A stretch of DNA of 64,000 nt from Flavihumibacter profundi (GTDB lineage Bacteria; Bacteroidota; Bacteroidia; Chitinophagales; Chitinophagaceae): contig NZ_JAIQXE010000002.1 of assembly GCF_020076305.1 (NCBI RefSeq), forward strand, positions 372,001 through 436,000, written 5' to 3'. A model generated the notes under the pieces. That model saw only the letters and a list, made by a program, of their open reading frames with translations. It was not told the origin of the DNA and made no database searches. Shown in pieces: positions 27,187 to 37,106 of the stretch. A program made the position numbers and the translations under genes. Each line of letters begins with the position of its first letter. Position 1 is the first letter of the stretch.

Positions 27187-28833
27187 ATGGATAAAATTTT
27201 TGACACAATCATTATTGGCGGCGGGTCTGCCGGCTGTGTGCTGGCCAACCGGCTGAGTGAAAATCCTGACCATAAAGTGCTGGTGCTTGAAGCGGGAAGA
27301 AAAGATGCCTGGTGGGATATTTTTATTCATATGCCCGCTGCGCTGACTTACCCGATCGGTAGCCGGTTTTATGATTGGCAATACCAGTCGGAGCCTGAGC
27401 CCTTCATGAATAACCGCCGGGTGTACCATGCCCGTGGAAAAATATTAGGGGGTTCCAGTTCCATCAACGGCATGATTTTCATTCGGGGTAATCCATTGGA
27501 CTATGAAAAGTGGGCAAAGGATCCGGGCATGGAAACCTGGGATTATGCGCACTGCCTTCCTTATTTTAAAAAATCGGAGAACAGGACCGCCGGAGCAAAC
27601 GCCTGGCGTGGCGGAACAGGTCCGCTTTACCTCGAAACCGGTCCGGCCACCAACCCCTTGTTTACAGCATTTTTTAATTCGGCCAAACAAGCTGGCTATC
27701 CGCTGACTAATGATGTGAATGGCTACCAGCAGGAAGGTTTTGGCATGTTCGACCGCAACATCAAAGACGGGCGGCGTTGGTCTGCATCAACAGCCTACCT
27801 GCATCCTGTTTTAGGGGAAAGAAAAAACCTGGAAGTCATCTGTGGTGCGCTCACCACCAAAATCTTGTTCTCAGGAAAGCGCGCTGTTGGTGTAGAATAT
27901 GAAATGGGAAATAATTTGCACAGGGTGAAAGCCAGTGAAGTGATTTGTTGTGGCGGTGCCATTAATACGCCCCAGGTCCTCCAGTTGTCGGGAATAGGAA
28001 ATCCTGAAGTTTTGAAAGCAGCAGGGGTTGAGGTGCTGCACGAACTTCCTGGTGTGGGAGAGAATTTGCAAGATCACCTGGAGGTATATGTGCAGTTCGC
28101 CTGCAAGAAACCGGTAAGCGTTTATCCAGCCTTGAAATGGTATAACAAACCCTGGGTTGGACTGCAATGGATGCTGTTTAAAAAAGGCCCGGCGTCTACG
28201 AATCATTTTGAGGGCGGCGGATTTATCAGGAGTAATGAAACGGTGGCTTACCCTAACCTGCAGTTTCATTTTTTGCCGGTGGCGATACGATATGATGGCA
28301 GTTCGCCATCTGGTGGGCATGGCTACCAGGTGCATGTAGGCCCAATGAATTCTGATGCCCGTGGATCTATCCATATTAAGTCATCGGATCCAAAAGAAAA
28401 ACCAGCCATACGGTTTAATTATTTGTCCACGGACCAGGATCGGAAGGAATGGGTGGAAGCCATCCGCTGTGCGCGTAAAATCCTGAACCAGCCGGCGATG
28501 GCTGAATTTAATGGCGGGGAACTGTCACCCGGACCGGCTGTTGAAACCGATCAGCAAATACTGGATTGGGTCAGGCGTGATGCAGAAACTGCCTTGCATC
28601 CATCCTGCACCTGTCGCATGGGTACGGATAACAGGTCTGTGGTAGATCCGCTCACGATGCGGGTGCATGGCCTGGAGGGTTTAAGGGTAGTTGATGGAAG
28701 TGTAATGCCGTATATCACGAACGGTAACCTGTATGCGCCAATTATGATGATTGCAGAAAAAGCGGCCGATATCATTTTAGGCAAACAACCACTCACCCCC
28801 GAAAAAGCTGATTTTTACAGAAAGCCGGACTAA
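27187..28833 (+). CDS. betA: Choline dehydrogenase (GMC flavoprotein)
   Basis: 548 residues. FAD motif [21 protein letters not shown] signatures [20 protein letters not shown] and the second one near [14 protein letters not shown], and the C-terminal catalytic His in HPSCTCRMG with Asn in [16 protein letters not shown]. Best match by motif is choline dehydrogenase, which oxidises choline to betaine aldehyde. Last gene of the permease-betB-betA operon. Confidence 0.92.
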   Translation: MDKIFDTIIIGGGSAGCVLANRLSENPDHKVLVLEAGRKDAWWDIFIHMPAALTYPIGSRFYDWQYQSEPEPFMNNRRVYHARGKILGGSSSINGMIFIRGNPLDYEKWAKDPGMETWDYAHCLPYFKKSENRTAGANAWRGGTGPLYLETGPATNPLFTAFFNSAKQAGYPLTNDVNGYQQEGFGMFDRNIKDGRRWSASTAYLHPVLGERKNLEVICGALTTKILFSGKRAVGVEYEMGNNLHRVKASEVICCGGAINTPQVLQLSGIGNPEVLKAAGVEVLHELPGVGENLQDHLEVYVQFACKKPVSVYPALKWYNKPWVGLQWMLFKKGPASTNHFEGGGFIRSNETVAYPNLQFHFLPVAIRYDGSSPSGGHGYQVHVGPMNSDARGSIHIKSSDPKEKPAIRFNYLSTDQDRKEWVEAIRCARKILNQPAMAEFNGGELSPGPAVETDQQILDWVRRDAETALHPSCTCRMGTDNRSVVDPLTMRVHGLEGLRVVDGSVMPYITNGNLYAPIMMIAEKAADIILGKQPLTPEKADFYRKPD

Positions 28834-28860
28834 ACCTGCCGCACGGCTTTTGTTCTTTTA
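28821..28860 (+). terminator. Possible rho-independent terminator after betA
   Basis: AAAGCCG (28821-28827) can pair with CGGCTTT (28844-28850), followed by a T-rich run TGTTCTTTTA. The left arm includes the end of betA. The 16-base loop makes it a weak candidate. Confidence 0.4.
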
Positions 28861-28956
28861 AACCTAATGATTATTTAATTTGTGAATCCCAAATACAATA
28901 TTTTTTTCCCGGATTTTGCATATAGTTAATTCCGCATTACAGTAAACCATTCCGTT

Positions 28957-30378
28957 ATGATGAAATCATTAGTTTCAACATTAGCTGTAAGTGTTTTCTT
29001 TTTCTATGGCTGTAACAATTCAGGCAGGACTGCTGATTCGAATGCTGGCAAAGATTCGACAAAAGCCGCAGGTCAATACACACCAGCGGCGATCGAAAAA
29101 CTAGTGCAGGAAGCCTATTTCCATTGTTTTCCCATTGTAGAGAATTACAAAGCCATATATGCGTATGCTGTGAACAAAAGCTCCCCCAAATACCTTCCAT
29201 TCAATATAGCCTACAAATCTACAGCCCTGTACTCGCCGGCAGACAAATTTGTGGTCAGTCCCAACAATGACACATACTATACAACAGCCAATCTTGATTT
29301 GCGCGCTGAACCAATTATCATAAAAGTGCCGGAAGTAAAGGACAGGTATTATTCATTCCAGCTCATCAGTATGGTAACTGATAATTTCGGCTATATCGGC
29401 ACGAATTCAACCGGCTCGAAAGCAAATGTTTATGCCGTTACCTCGCCCAACTTTTCAGGCAAGCTTCCGGAAGGCGTGATAGAAATAAAATCTCCCAGCG
29501 AGTTGGTGGGCTTGATCGGCAGGACGGCCGTAAACGCAGATGATCCCAATGATGTAAAGAAGGCAAAGCAACTGCTCGAAAAATACCAGGTTGGCGTGAT
29601 GAGCAAATTCTTTCCGGGCTTCCCACCGAAACCGGCAGAGCCGATCAATTTCCCGTCTTTTGATGAAGCGGATAAAACCAATGAAAGATTTTTTTCGCTG
29701 CTTAATTTTTTGTTGCCCTATACAAAACTTAGTGCCGGCGAGCAGGGGATCATTAACAACTACAAAGCCATTGGCATTGAAGCGGGTAAACCCTATACTT
29801 TTTATAATGATAACCCCGATTTACAACCAGCCATTAGTAACGGTATTAAGCGGGCTATTGCGCAAATAGATTCCTCCTCGAAACACCTGGGGAAAATAGT
29901 GAACGGCTGGTCCATGTTCCCCCTGGGTGATTATTTTGGGAACAACTATACAGACCGTACCAACATTGCTAAAATCGGCATATATGCCAACTCACCCAAA
30001 GAAGCCTATTACCCATTGGCTTTTACAGATTCCCAGGGTGAAATATTAGATGGTAAGCATAATTACAGCATCACTTTCCCGGCCGGCAACCTGCCACCGG
30101 CAAAATTTTTCTGGTCTTTAACAATGTATGAAAATAGCACACAACTTTTAGTTGAGAACCCTATCAAGCGGTATTCCATTGGTGACCGCACCAAAAGTAT
30201 GAAACCCAATGCCGATGGGTCGCTGACTATTTATCTTGGTCATGCAGAACCAAAGCAGGGCCGGGGAAACTGGTTGCCCGCGCCGGCTGCCGGCTTCAAT
30301 GTGATGATGCGGATCTATGGCCCTAAAGAAAATGTATTGGATGGCTCCTGGACGCCACCTGGTATCATCAGGCTGTAA
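28957..30378 (+). CDS. DUF1254/DUF1214 lipoprotein, first of two
   Basis: 473 residues with a lipoprotein signal (FFYGC). DUF1254 in the N-terminal half (PNNDTYYTTANLDLRAEPII) and DUF1214 at the C-terminus (FWSLTMYENSTQLLVENPIKRYSI, GNWLPAPAAGFNVMMRIY). Function of these secreted proteins is unsettled. A paralogue with the same architecture begins 28 bp downstream, so this is a tandem duplication. Confidence 0.85.
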   Translation: MMKSLVSTLAVSVFFFYGCNNSGRTADSNAGKDSTKAAGQYTPAAIEKLVQEAYFHCFPIVENYKAIYAYAVNKSSPKYLPFNIAYKSTALYSPADKFVVSPNNDTYYTTANLDLRAEPIIIKVPEVKDRYYSFQLISMVTDNFGYIGTNSTGSKANVYAVTSPNFSGKLPEGVIEIKSPSELVGLIGRTAVNADDPNDVKKAKQLLEKYQVGVMSKFFPGFPPKPAEPINFPSFDEADKTNERFFSLLNFLLPYTKLSAGEQGIINNYKAIGIEAGKPYTFYNDNPDLQPAISNGIKRAIAQIDSSSKHLGKIVNGWSMFPLGDYFGNNYTDRTNIAKIGIYANSPKEAYYPLAFTDSQGEILDGKHNYSITFPAGNLPPAKFFWSLTMYENSTQLLVENPIKRYSIGDRTKSMKPNADGSLTIYLGHAEPKQGRGNWLPAPAAGFNVMMRIYGPKENVLDGSWTPPGIIRL

Positions 30379-30406
30379 TGGAATTCACCAACACTATATT
30401 GTAATT

Positions 30407-31846
30407 ATGGAAACAATGAATTTATTGCGTAAAACAAGGATCAGTACAATTTTCCTGCTTACACTTTTCATATTTTCTGCCTGCAAAACAAAAGGCAAAA
30501 CCGAAGCGACATCACCGGTTGCCCTGACACCAGCAGAAGCGAGGGAGATCACGCGAATAGCCTACACTTATGCTTTCCCGGTAGTAGATAACCTGCGGGT
30601 CCAGTATGCTTTTTTTGTAGATAAAACGAATCCCGAATATAAGGCGCCGTATAATCGGATATTTAATATTCCCCGTGTTTTTACACCAGACGATAAGGTA
30701 ATTCAAACGCCTAATTCTGATACACCCTATTCCTGGGTGGGGTTGGATTTGCGGGCGGAGCCACTTGTTTTCATCATTCCACCAATTGAAAAAGAAAGGT
30801 ATTGGAGTCTTCAATTGATTGACCTGTACACGCACAATTTTGATTACCTGGGTAGCCGCGCCACAGGAAACGGCGGCGGTAATTTTATGATTGCAGGCCC
30901 TGGCTGGAATGGCGTTACACCACCGGGCATTACAAAAGTGATCAGGTGTGAAACTGAGATTGCTTCCGCGCAATTCAGGACACAATTGTTTAATGCATCC
31001 GACCTCGAAAATGTAAAGAAAATTCAGAACCAGTACGTCGTTAAACCGCTCTCTGCTTTTCTTGGGCAAGCCGCTCCAGCGCCTGCGCCTGCAATCAATT
31101 TTATGACGCCGCTTTCGAAAGAAGCACAGCGGAGTTCATTGGATATTTTTAAGCACCTGAATTTTGCCCTTCAGTTCTGCCCAACGCATCCTTCAGAAAA
31201 AGAACTCATGGCAAATTTTAAAAAGTTAGGCATAGGTAGCGGCGAGGTTTTCGATACCACCAAATTTTCACCAGAAATAGTAAAAGCCATGCATGAAGGG
31301 ATTGCAGATTCCTGGCAGGATTTTGCCAAAGTCATGCAGGAAACCAATGAAGGGAAAATATCTCCTGCTGATGCTTTTGGAACAAGGGAATACCTGAATG
31401 GCAATTACACATACCGGATGGCAGCTGCGGTGGCAGGAATTTATGGTAACAGTAAGGAAGAAGCCATCTATCCGAATTACTACCTCGATTCAGCCGGCAA
31501 TAAGTTGAATGGTTCCAACCGGTACATAATGCATTTTGCACCCGGTCAGCTTCCACCAGCAAATTCATTCTGGTCTTTGACCATGTATGACTCTTCGGAC
31601 CTGCTCGTGGCCAACCCAATCAATCGTTACCTGCTTAATTCTACAATGTTGTCGCAATTTAAACGTGATAAGGATGGCGGACTAACCCTGTATATTCAGC
31701 AAGGCGCTCCGGATAAGGCAAAAACAGCCAACTGGCTCCCTGCGCCGAAGGGTGTATTCAGGGTTGTGCTAAGGCTATATTGGCCCAGGAAAGAAGCACT
31801 GGACGGAACATGGAAGCAACCGAAAGTGCAAAAAGTTGCGGGTTGA
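30407..31846 (+). CDS. DUF1254/DUF1214 lipoprotein, second of two
   Basis: 479 residues from the Met at 30407, chosen because a signal peptide with FIFSACK follows; an upstream in-frame start overlaps the previous gene. Same two domains: PNSDTPYSWVGLDLRAEPL and FWSLTMYDSSDLLVANPINR. Clearly related to the preceding gene but well diverged, so an old duplication. Confidence 0.85.
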   Translation: METMNLLRKTRISTIFLLTLFIFSACKTKGKTEATSPVALTPAEAREITRIAYTYAFPVVDNLRVQYAFFVDKTNPEYKAPYNRIFNIPRVFTPDDKVIQTPNSDTPYSWVGLDLRAEPLVFIIPPIEKERYWSLQLIDLYTHNFDYLGSRATGNGGGNFMIAGPGWNGVTPPGITKVIRCETEIASAQFRTQLFNASDLENVKKIQNQYVVKPLSAFLGQAAPAPAPAINFMTPLSKEAQRSSLDIFKHLNFALQFCPTHPSEKELMANFKKLGIGSGEVFDTTKFSPEIVKAMHEGIADSWQDFAKVMQETNEGKISPADAFGTREYLNGNYTYRMAAAVAGIYGNSKEEAIYPNYYLDSAGNKLNGSNRYIMHFAPGQLPPANSFWSLTMYDSSDLLVANPINRYLLNSTMLSQFKRDKDGGLTLYIQQGAPDKAKTANWLPAPKGVFRVVLRLYWPRKEALDGTWKQPKVQKVAG

Positions 31847-31880
31847 AATGTATAACATGATGGAAATAAGTTGGAATGTT

Positions 31881-32174
31881 TTACCAAAGCTTGAAAATCT
31901 CGCGGCTGCCGGAAACATACATTTCATTCATGTCTTTGAACTTTTCCATTACCTTCTTTTCTTCCTCACTTTGTCCCATCGTTTTCATGGCTTCCTCGTA
32001 AGCTGTAAGGCTCTCGAAACGGGAAGCAATAATAACCCGGTGAAACTGGCCGGTCATATCCGTCATTACGGAAACATTCTTTTGTGGTACAACCTCAGCC
32101 CATTCCTTAAAAAGTTTTGCAATCTTGGAAGCATTGCCTGGCTTGCAATTAAAAATGTCATGCACTACAATCAT
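31881..32174 (-). CDS. Small dimeric alpha/beta-barrel protein
   Basis: 97 residues: IVVHDIFNCKPGNASKIAKL, a central strand with FHRVIIASRF and a C-terminal helix then strand. The pattern is that of NIPSNAP/ABM-type ferredoxin-like barrels, often small oxygenase-like or stress proteins. No catalytic residues can be assigned. Convergent with the DUF1254 gene. Confidence 0.7.
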   Translation of the reverse strand: MIVVHDIFNCKPGNASKIAKLFKEWAEVVPQKNVSVMTDMTGQFHRVIIASRFESLTAYEEAMKTMGQSEEEKKVMEKFKDMNEMYVSGSREIFKLW

Positions 32175-32348
32175 AACGAAAATTTTAGGTTGACATAAAT
32201 GGGTATTAAATATAACATTTTTAACGCAAGGGATACCCGGTGGCGGACATAAAGAAAACAGGTTCTTATTTGAGTATTAAAAGCGCAATTCAATCTCTTT
32301 GCCTTGCAAACTGTATAGCAGGGCTTACCATTGATTATAATCTTCTTT

Positions 32349-34130
32349 ATGTATCAAAATAACCGATTTGTAAAATCACTGAATCTCATTGTTGTTTGCG
32401 GATTTTTGGCGACCCAGTTTTCCTGCAAGACCCCGGACAATCGTTCGGTGAAACAGGTGATGGACAACAAAATAACCGAATTGTACGCCTCAAAAACTGA
32501 GTCAGAACTTGCAGCACTGGACTACCAGCAGGCTAAAGCGCTGTTCTCTCCAGCCGATTTGAAAATCCTGGGTTCCCGCCACTGGATGTTTGAAGCGAAT
32601 GTTCCGGTAACCGTTTCGGTTTTCAGGAGCAAAAAACAGGAGATTGTTCCGTGGTGGCTGGCGGAAAATGGATTCACAAAAACCCGGCTATCGGTTAAGA
32701 ATGAGCATACCGAATACGAAATCTGGCAGAAAGCATTTCCCGCAGGTCATGTCGGGCTGGGTATCGATGGATTTGAAAATAATGGACTGCACTACTTTGT
32801 GGCAGTTCAACCGCAGCAAAAAGGAGACCAGCTCACCCTGGACAAGTTTTTCCCGGAAAACCAATATGTAGGTGTTTTGCAGGATAGCGCATTTACCTAT
32901 CACGACTGGGACGAACTGGTACTAATCGGTGTTCCGGAAGAACTGAAAGGCGCACAATTGCTGACAACTATCCGTGGCCGTGGAACCGAATCGCATTTGG
33001 TGGGCGCATTCCGGAAAACTGACCACCCGTCTTCAAAGGATCCCGACCAGGTGATGCTGACATGGAGTGGCGACCCTTCTACCTCCGTTGATATTCAGTG
33101 GAGAACCAATACAACCATACCGGACGGGAAAATTAATTACCGCAAAAAAAGTGACGGGGTGGTCCACTCAGCCGACGCAGGCAAATTCAGGCTGGAAGAC
33201 CGTTTGCTGATGAATGACCGCTTTATCAACCGCTTTACCGCAAAAATCACAGGTCTCGAACCCGGCACTGTTTATGAATACCAGGTTTTGCCTGACACTA
33301 CCTGGAAGCCGGATTATACTTTCACAACTGCTGCAGCGGATAATGATTTTTCGTTTACCTGGTTTGGCGACACACACTATTCCCCGGTATTTGGAAAAAT
33401 GTTTAACCGGGCAGATTCAAGTCACCCCGATGCTGCATTTTATACTATTTCTGGTGACCTGGTGAGCGATGGACTTTACAGCGATCAGTGGGACAAGCTG
33501 ATTTCTTTTGCACCGCAGGTGATTGCTAAAAAGCCGCTGATGTGTGTACCCGGAAATCATGACAACAGGTATGGTTTGGGCGCCGCAACCTATAGGGCCA
33601 TGTTCAGCTATCCTGAAAATGCACCTGCCGGCGTGCCCAAAGAACAAACCTATTCCTTTACCTACAAAAACACGCTCTTCCTGATGCTTGACTGCACTTC
33701 ACCCATCGAGGCCCAGACAAGCTGGATTGAAGAACAATTGAAAAACAGCAAAGCCACCTGGAAAATTGCCATGTTTCACTTTCCACCGTACAATTTCGAA
33801 GAACCTTACCCCAATATCCAGAAAGCCTGGATACCGGTTTTTGACAAGTACCATGTGGATATGGTTTTAAGTGGGCATACCCATAATTACATGCGTTCTA
33901 AACCGATGAGCGGTGGCCTTGTGACGGATTCCTATAAAAAGGGAACAGTTTACCTTATTTCTATTGCAATCCCTTCGCATCACGAGAATATGACAGCAGA
34001 ACCTTATGCAGCCGTTCGCTTTGCCGATGGACAATATTACCAGTACCTGAAAGTGGAAGGGAACAAATTCACCTATACAGCGCTTAATGCTGATAATAAA
34101 GTAGTCGATTCGTTTACCATCAAAAAATAA
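32349..34130 (+). CDS. Purple acid phosphatase-like metallophosphoesterase, lipoprotein
   Basis: 593 residues from the ATG at 32349 (an earlier TTG start at 32331 is possible). Lipoprotein signal near TQFSCK, an unassigned N-terminal domain of ~200 residues, a fibronectin-III-like purple acid phosphatase N domain (DQVMLTWSGDPSTSVDIQW), and a calcineurin-like catalytic domain with GDTHYS, SGDLVSDG, GNHDN, FHFPPYN and GHTHNYM, the full set of metal ligands. Probably a surface or periplasmic phosphatase; substrate unknown. Last gene before the cassette array. Confidence 0.85.
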   Translation: MYQNNRFVKSLNLIVVCGFLATQFSCKTPDNRSVKQVMDNKITELYASKTESELAALDYQQAKALFSPADLKILGSRHWMFEANVPVTVSVFRSKKQEIVPWWLAENGFTKTRLSVKNEHTEYEIWQKAFPAGHVGLGIDGFENNGLHYFVAVQPQQKGDQLTLDKFFPENQYVGVLQDSAFTYHDWDELVLIGVPEELKGAQLLTTIRGRGTESHLVGAFRKTDHPSSKDPDQVMLTWSGDPSTSVDIQWRTNTTIPDGKINYRKKSDGVVHSADAGKFRLEDRLLMNDRFINRFTAKITGLEPGTVYEYQVLPDTTWKPDYTFTTAAADNDFSFTWFGDTHYSPVFGKMFNRADSSHPDAAFYTISGDLVSDGLYSDQWDKLISFAPQVIAKKPLMCVPGNHDNRYGLGAATYRAMFSYPENAPAGVPKEQTYSFTYKNTLFLMLDCTSPIEAQTSWIEEQLKNSKATWKIAMFHFPPYNFEEPYPNIQKAWIPVFDKYHVDMVLSGHTHNYMRSKPMSGGLVTDSYKKGTVYLISIAIPSHHENMTAEPYAAVRFADGQYYQYLKVEGNKFTYTALNADNKVVDSFTIKK

Positions 34131-34225
34131 AACCGTTACAATACACCGCCACGGTGGATTGTTTTCAGATCGATGCTGAATTTGAAGATTTGTCCAGGAA
34201 GAAAGGGAGATGAGTGAATGGTGAA

Positions 34226-34963
34226 TTAGTGGTTATTTTTCTTCTTTAGTTCTTCTGCCATAGATAAAGTGTGTTCCAATGACATTGGGTTTGTCCAGTC
34301 ACCATGTCCTGGAATAACAAACTTTGGCGCTTTACATTTTTTCCGGACATTTTTCACAGTTCCCGCGTAGGCTTGCAGGTTTGCGTCTCCTAAGTTACCC
34401 AGGTCATCATCTTCTGTGCTCTTTATAAGGCAGCCTCCATAGAGTATTTTCTCTTTTTCAAACCACAGCACAATATTGTCGGGGGTATGTCCGTGCCCGG
34501 GGAAATAAGTTTGAAACGAATATTGTCCAATTTTGAAAGTAGTGTCTTTATCAACCAGGAACTCAGCCCTTTTTTTACTATTGGCTTTGCTGAGTTCATC
34601 TGTTTGTTTGCTGGTATAAGTTTTAATGCCCAGGTTTCTAAAATATTCCAGTCCGGCAGTTCTGTCGTCGTGAAAATGAGTTGCGATACAAAAAATGACG
34701 CTTTTGTTATGCCTGGTTTTTATGCTATCAAGTAAAGGTTGAAATTGACTGGTATCCCAGGGCGTGTCAAAAATAACGGCACCTTCATTGGTTATAAAAT
34801 ATAATCCGTTTGCCGGGACAGGGGTGCCCTTGTATAAGTTATAGGTCGTATAAATATAAAAGTCACCAGTAAGATGAGTGATTTTCAAACTACCTGCCGG
34901 GGGTTGTCCGAAACTGCTTAGTAAGTAGAAAAGGGAAATTATTGTCGTAATTATTTTCCGCAT
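34226..34963 (-). CDS. Subclass B1 metallo-beta-lactamase (terminal cassette)
   Basis: 245 residues with a signal peptide (LSSFGQ), so periplasmic. Zinc ligands of subclass B1 are all present: HxHxD in THFHDDRTAG, the His of GHGHTPDN, Cys and Lys of YGGCLIKS, Asn of NLGDANL and His of PGHGDW. The family hydrolyses penicillins, cephalosporins and usually carbapenems; activity here is inferred. It is the last minus-strand gene of the array. A short attC-like site lies upstream (35031-35062) but none is seen downstream. A decayed copy of its 3' end lies at 59949-60024. Confidence 0.92.
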   Translation of the reverse strand: MRKIITTIISLFYLLSSFGQPPAGSLKITHLTGDFYIYTTYNLYKGTPVPANGLYFITNEGAVIFDTPWDTSQFQPLLDSIKTRHNKSVIFCIATHFHDDRTAGLEYFRNLGIKTYTSKQTDELSKANSKKRAEFLVDKDTTFKIGQYSFQTYFPGHGHTPDNIVLWFEKEKILYGGCLIKSTEDDDLGNLGDANLQAYAGTVKNVRKKCKAPKFVIPGHGDWTNPMSLEHTLSMAEELKKKNNH

Positions 34964-35030
34964 GGTGTTGTTCGTAAAGTGTAAATCTTCAGCGTAAAGT
35001 GCACTGGTAATTTAGTAAATTAAGTGATTT

Positions 35031-35062
35031 CGCCGCTAACGGGCAATACCGATGTTAGTGGC
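35031..35062 (-). repeat. Compact attC-like site
   Basis: Ends GCCGCTAAC and GTTAGTGGC are complementary and enclose only about 14 bases (GGGCAATACCGAT). It looks like a full attC stripped of its central region. Lies between the beta-lactamase start and the TrpF-like stop. Confidence 0.75.
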
Positions 35063-35069
35063 AGTTTTG

Positions 35070-35720
35070 TTAGTCCATCGCTCTGAAAAAATCTTCAAGT
35101 TTCTGTTCGTCAAGTCGTCCGTTTGTTCTTACGCTGCTACATAGGTCAAGTCCAAACGGCTGCACATATTCAATTGCTTGTTTTACGTTGTCCTTGTTTA
35201 GTCCGCCTGCAAGAAACAGGGGGATTTTTATACTTTCTCTTATTTGTTTACTTAAATCCCAATTGTGAATTCTTCCTGTTCCGCCAAGTTCTTTAACTGA
35301 TAAATTTGGATTTCCACTGTCAAGTAAAATTGCGTCAACAAAAGCAGATATTTCAATTGCCTCTGTTACAGAATTGTTGTCGATAACGTGAATAACCTGA
35401 ACTAGTTTTACATTAGGAAGTTCGTCTCTTAACTTTTGGTATTGCCTATTTTCTAATTCATCAACTATTTGAATAGTCGAGGTGTTAACCCTTTTGTAAT
35501 GGGAAATTATTTCATCAACGTTTGTTTCACTTGTTAGTAAAAAAGTTGAAATTGGTGGTGGAACAACTTTAGCAATTTCATTTATTAATTTGTCCTCAAT
35601 TACACCTGGTCCACTTGGCATTTTGCCAACCAAACCCAATGCAGACGCTCCATATGTTACGGCTGTAAATGCTTCATTTACACTACTTATACAGCAAATC
35701 TTTACTCTTGGTCTCGTCAT
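35070..35720 (-). CDS. Phosphoribosylanthranilate isomerase-like protein (TrpF family)
   Basis: 216 residues. TIM-barrel features of TrpF: Cys in VKICCISS near the N-terminus (general base position), Asp in AILLDSG, phosphate-binding loop FLAGGLNKDNV and the final GLDLCSSVRTNGRLDEQKLEDFF. It is outside any trp operon and overlaps a Nudix gene by 4 bp, so it may act on another phosphorylated sugar or anthranilate-like compound. The two genes appear to form a two-gene cassette. Confidence 0.8.
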   Translation of the reverse strand: MTRPRVKICCISSVNEAFTAVTYGASALGLVGKMPSGPGVIEDKLINEIAKVVPPPISTFLLTSETNVDEIISHYKRVNTSTIQIVDELENRQYQKLRDELPNVKLVQVIHVIDNNSVTEAIEISAFVDAILLDSGNPNLSVKELGGTGRIHNWDLSKQIRESIKIPLFLAGGLNKDNVKQAIEYVQPFGLDLCSSVRTNGRLDEQKLEDFFRAMD

Positions 35721-36205
35721 ATTACTTTTATGTTTTCGATTTCCTCTTCCATTGATAAGAGGTTTAATTTATCATCATATTCTGCACTAAATGCAAAGGG
35801 TTTGTTGTCAAGAATATATTTATAAATGTACCAATCAGTTTTTGGTGTCGGTACATTTAACAAGTTGTCAAATGAAATCCACATTAAAGACCCTTCATTA
35901 CAATTTGGGGGTTCAATAAAGTCAATGTCTGCGATATAAACATAGCCTGTCCAATTATATTCTGTTGGTGAGGTTTCCGTCAAAATACCGCAATATTTCA
36001 TTGAGTCCACTTTTATTCCTGTTTCTTCAAAAGTTTCCCTGATTGCAGATTTTAATGGGCTTTCAAAGGGGTCAAGTTTACCACCAACTGGTGTAAAATT
36101 GTCTTTGTTTGGTTCTTTAAGTCTTTTAAGTAACAAAAATTTGTCCTGGTGTCGCAAAATGCAAAGTGTCGCTGTTCTTTTAAGTCCTATCGGTATTTTG
36201 TTCAT
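35717..36205 (-). CDS. Nudix hydrolase
   Basis: 162 residues with a complete Nudix box GGKLDPFESPLKSAIRETFEETGI (Gx5Ex7REUxEExGU). Hydrolyses nucleoside diphosphate-X compounds; substrate unknown. Its stop overlaps the TrpF-like start (ATGA-type), implying coupled translation and possibly a shared pathway. Confidence 0.88.
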   Translation of the reverse strand: MNKIPIGLKRTATLCILRHQDKFLLLKRLKEPNKDNFTPVGGKLDPFESPLKSAIRETFEETGIKVDSMKYCGILTETSPTEYNWTGYVYIADIDFIEPPNCNEGSLMWISFDNLLNVPTPKTDWYIYKYILDNKPFAFSAEYDDKLNLLSMEEEIENIKVI

Positions 36206-36400
36206 TGTGAATTATCTTTTAGGGTGAGGCAAAACCGCATGTTGTACGAAGGCTTTCTATTTATTCCTGTAATGTCAGATATTTTAAATTATTACATCCA
36301 CAAAGAATTTCTTTATCGTATATCTCACGAAACATTTTATTGGACTCCAGTAACTTCAGGAACAAAACATATACGTGTGCGTATTTGATAATTTATTTAC

Positions 36401-36940
36401 TCAGCAACCCCCTTTGCGAGGCACACGTTTATAAATTATTATACTATCCCGTTCTACATAGTCGCCCGATACTATTGGATATGAATACTTGGGCGCGTGC
36501 GATACGTTACGGCTTCTTATAATTATCTTGTCGTTAACTTTCAGGCTATGCAATTGCTCAAGTTGAGACTTTTCCGGCTCAAATTTTAAAATATAATCGT
36601 CGCCATTAATGCTGACCATCACGCCGAAACCTAATCTTGAGCCTGGCGGAAGAGAAAGAGAGGTTATAACAGCCTCCATATTGGTAGAATCACGTATATG
36701 CTTCATTATTTTAGCTGCACTGCCAAGCACTTTTTTACCTTCGGGGGACGCTACCCAGTTTTTGTACTGTATACCACCAGGGGTAGCATACCATTTTTTC
36801 AATTCGGCTTTCCTTTCTTCATCAGAGAGTGGCTTTGGGATTGATTTTTTAGACGTTTCATTTTTGATTGCGCGATTAGCAAATACTAGTCCGCTTACCA
36901 CAACCAGCGATAAGATCAGCACATAAATTACTTTTTTCAT
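36401..36940 (-). CDS. Hypothetical exported or membrane-anchored protein
   Basis: 179 residues. One N-terminal hydrophobic helix (VLILSLVVVSGLVFA), then a charged linker and a soluble domain with WYATPGGIQYKNWVASPEGK and a beta-rich C-terminal half ending in a Cys. Family not recognised. No attC-like site separates it from the divergent regulator at 37107; the two may belong to one larger non-standard unit. Confidence 0.65.
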   Translation of the reverse strand: MKKVIYVLILSLVVVSGLVFANRAIKNETSKKSIPKPLSDEERKAELKKWYATPGGIQYKNWVASPEGKKVLGSAAKIMKHIRDSTNMEAVITSLSLPPGSRLGFGVMVSINGDDYILKFEPEKSQLEQLHSLKVNDKIIIRSRNVSHAPKYSYPIVSGDYVERDSIIIYKRVPRKGGC

Positions 36941-37106
36941 AACTGTATAGGTTTAATTGTCATAGTTCTATCTCCATATAAACCAGGTCTGTGTAGGGCA
37001 TTTCTTTTATTTTTCATATCCTTTAAACCTGGTGCAACAAAACTACTTTGATCCTTTACAGCCTGGGCATTTGGATTGTAAATAAAGATGTAACCTTTGT
37101 AAATAA

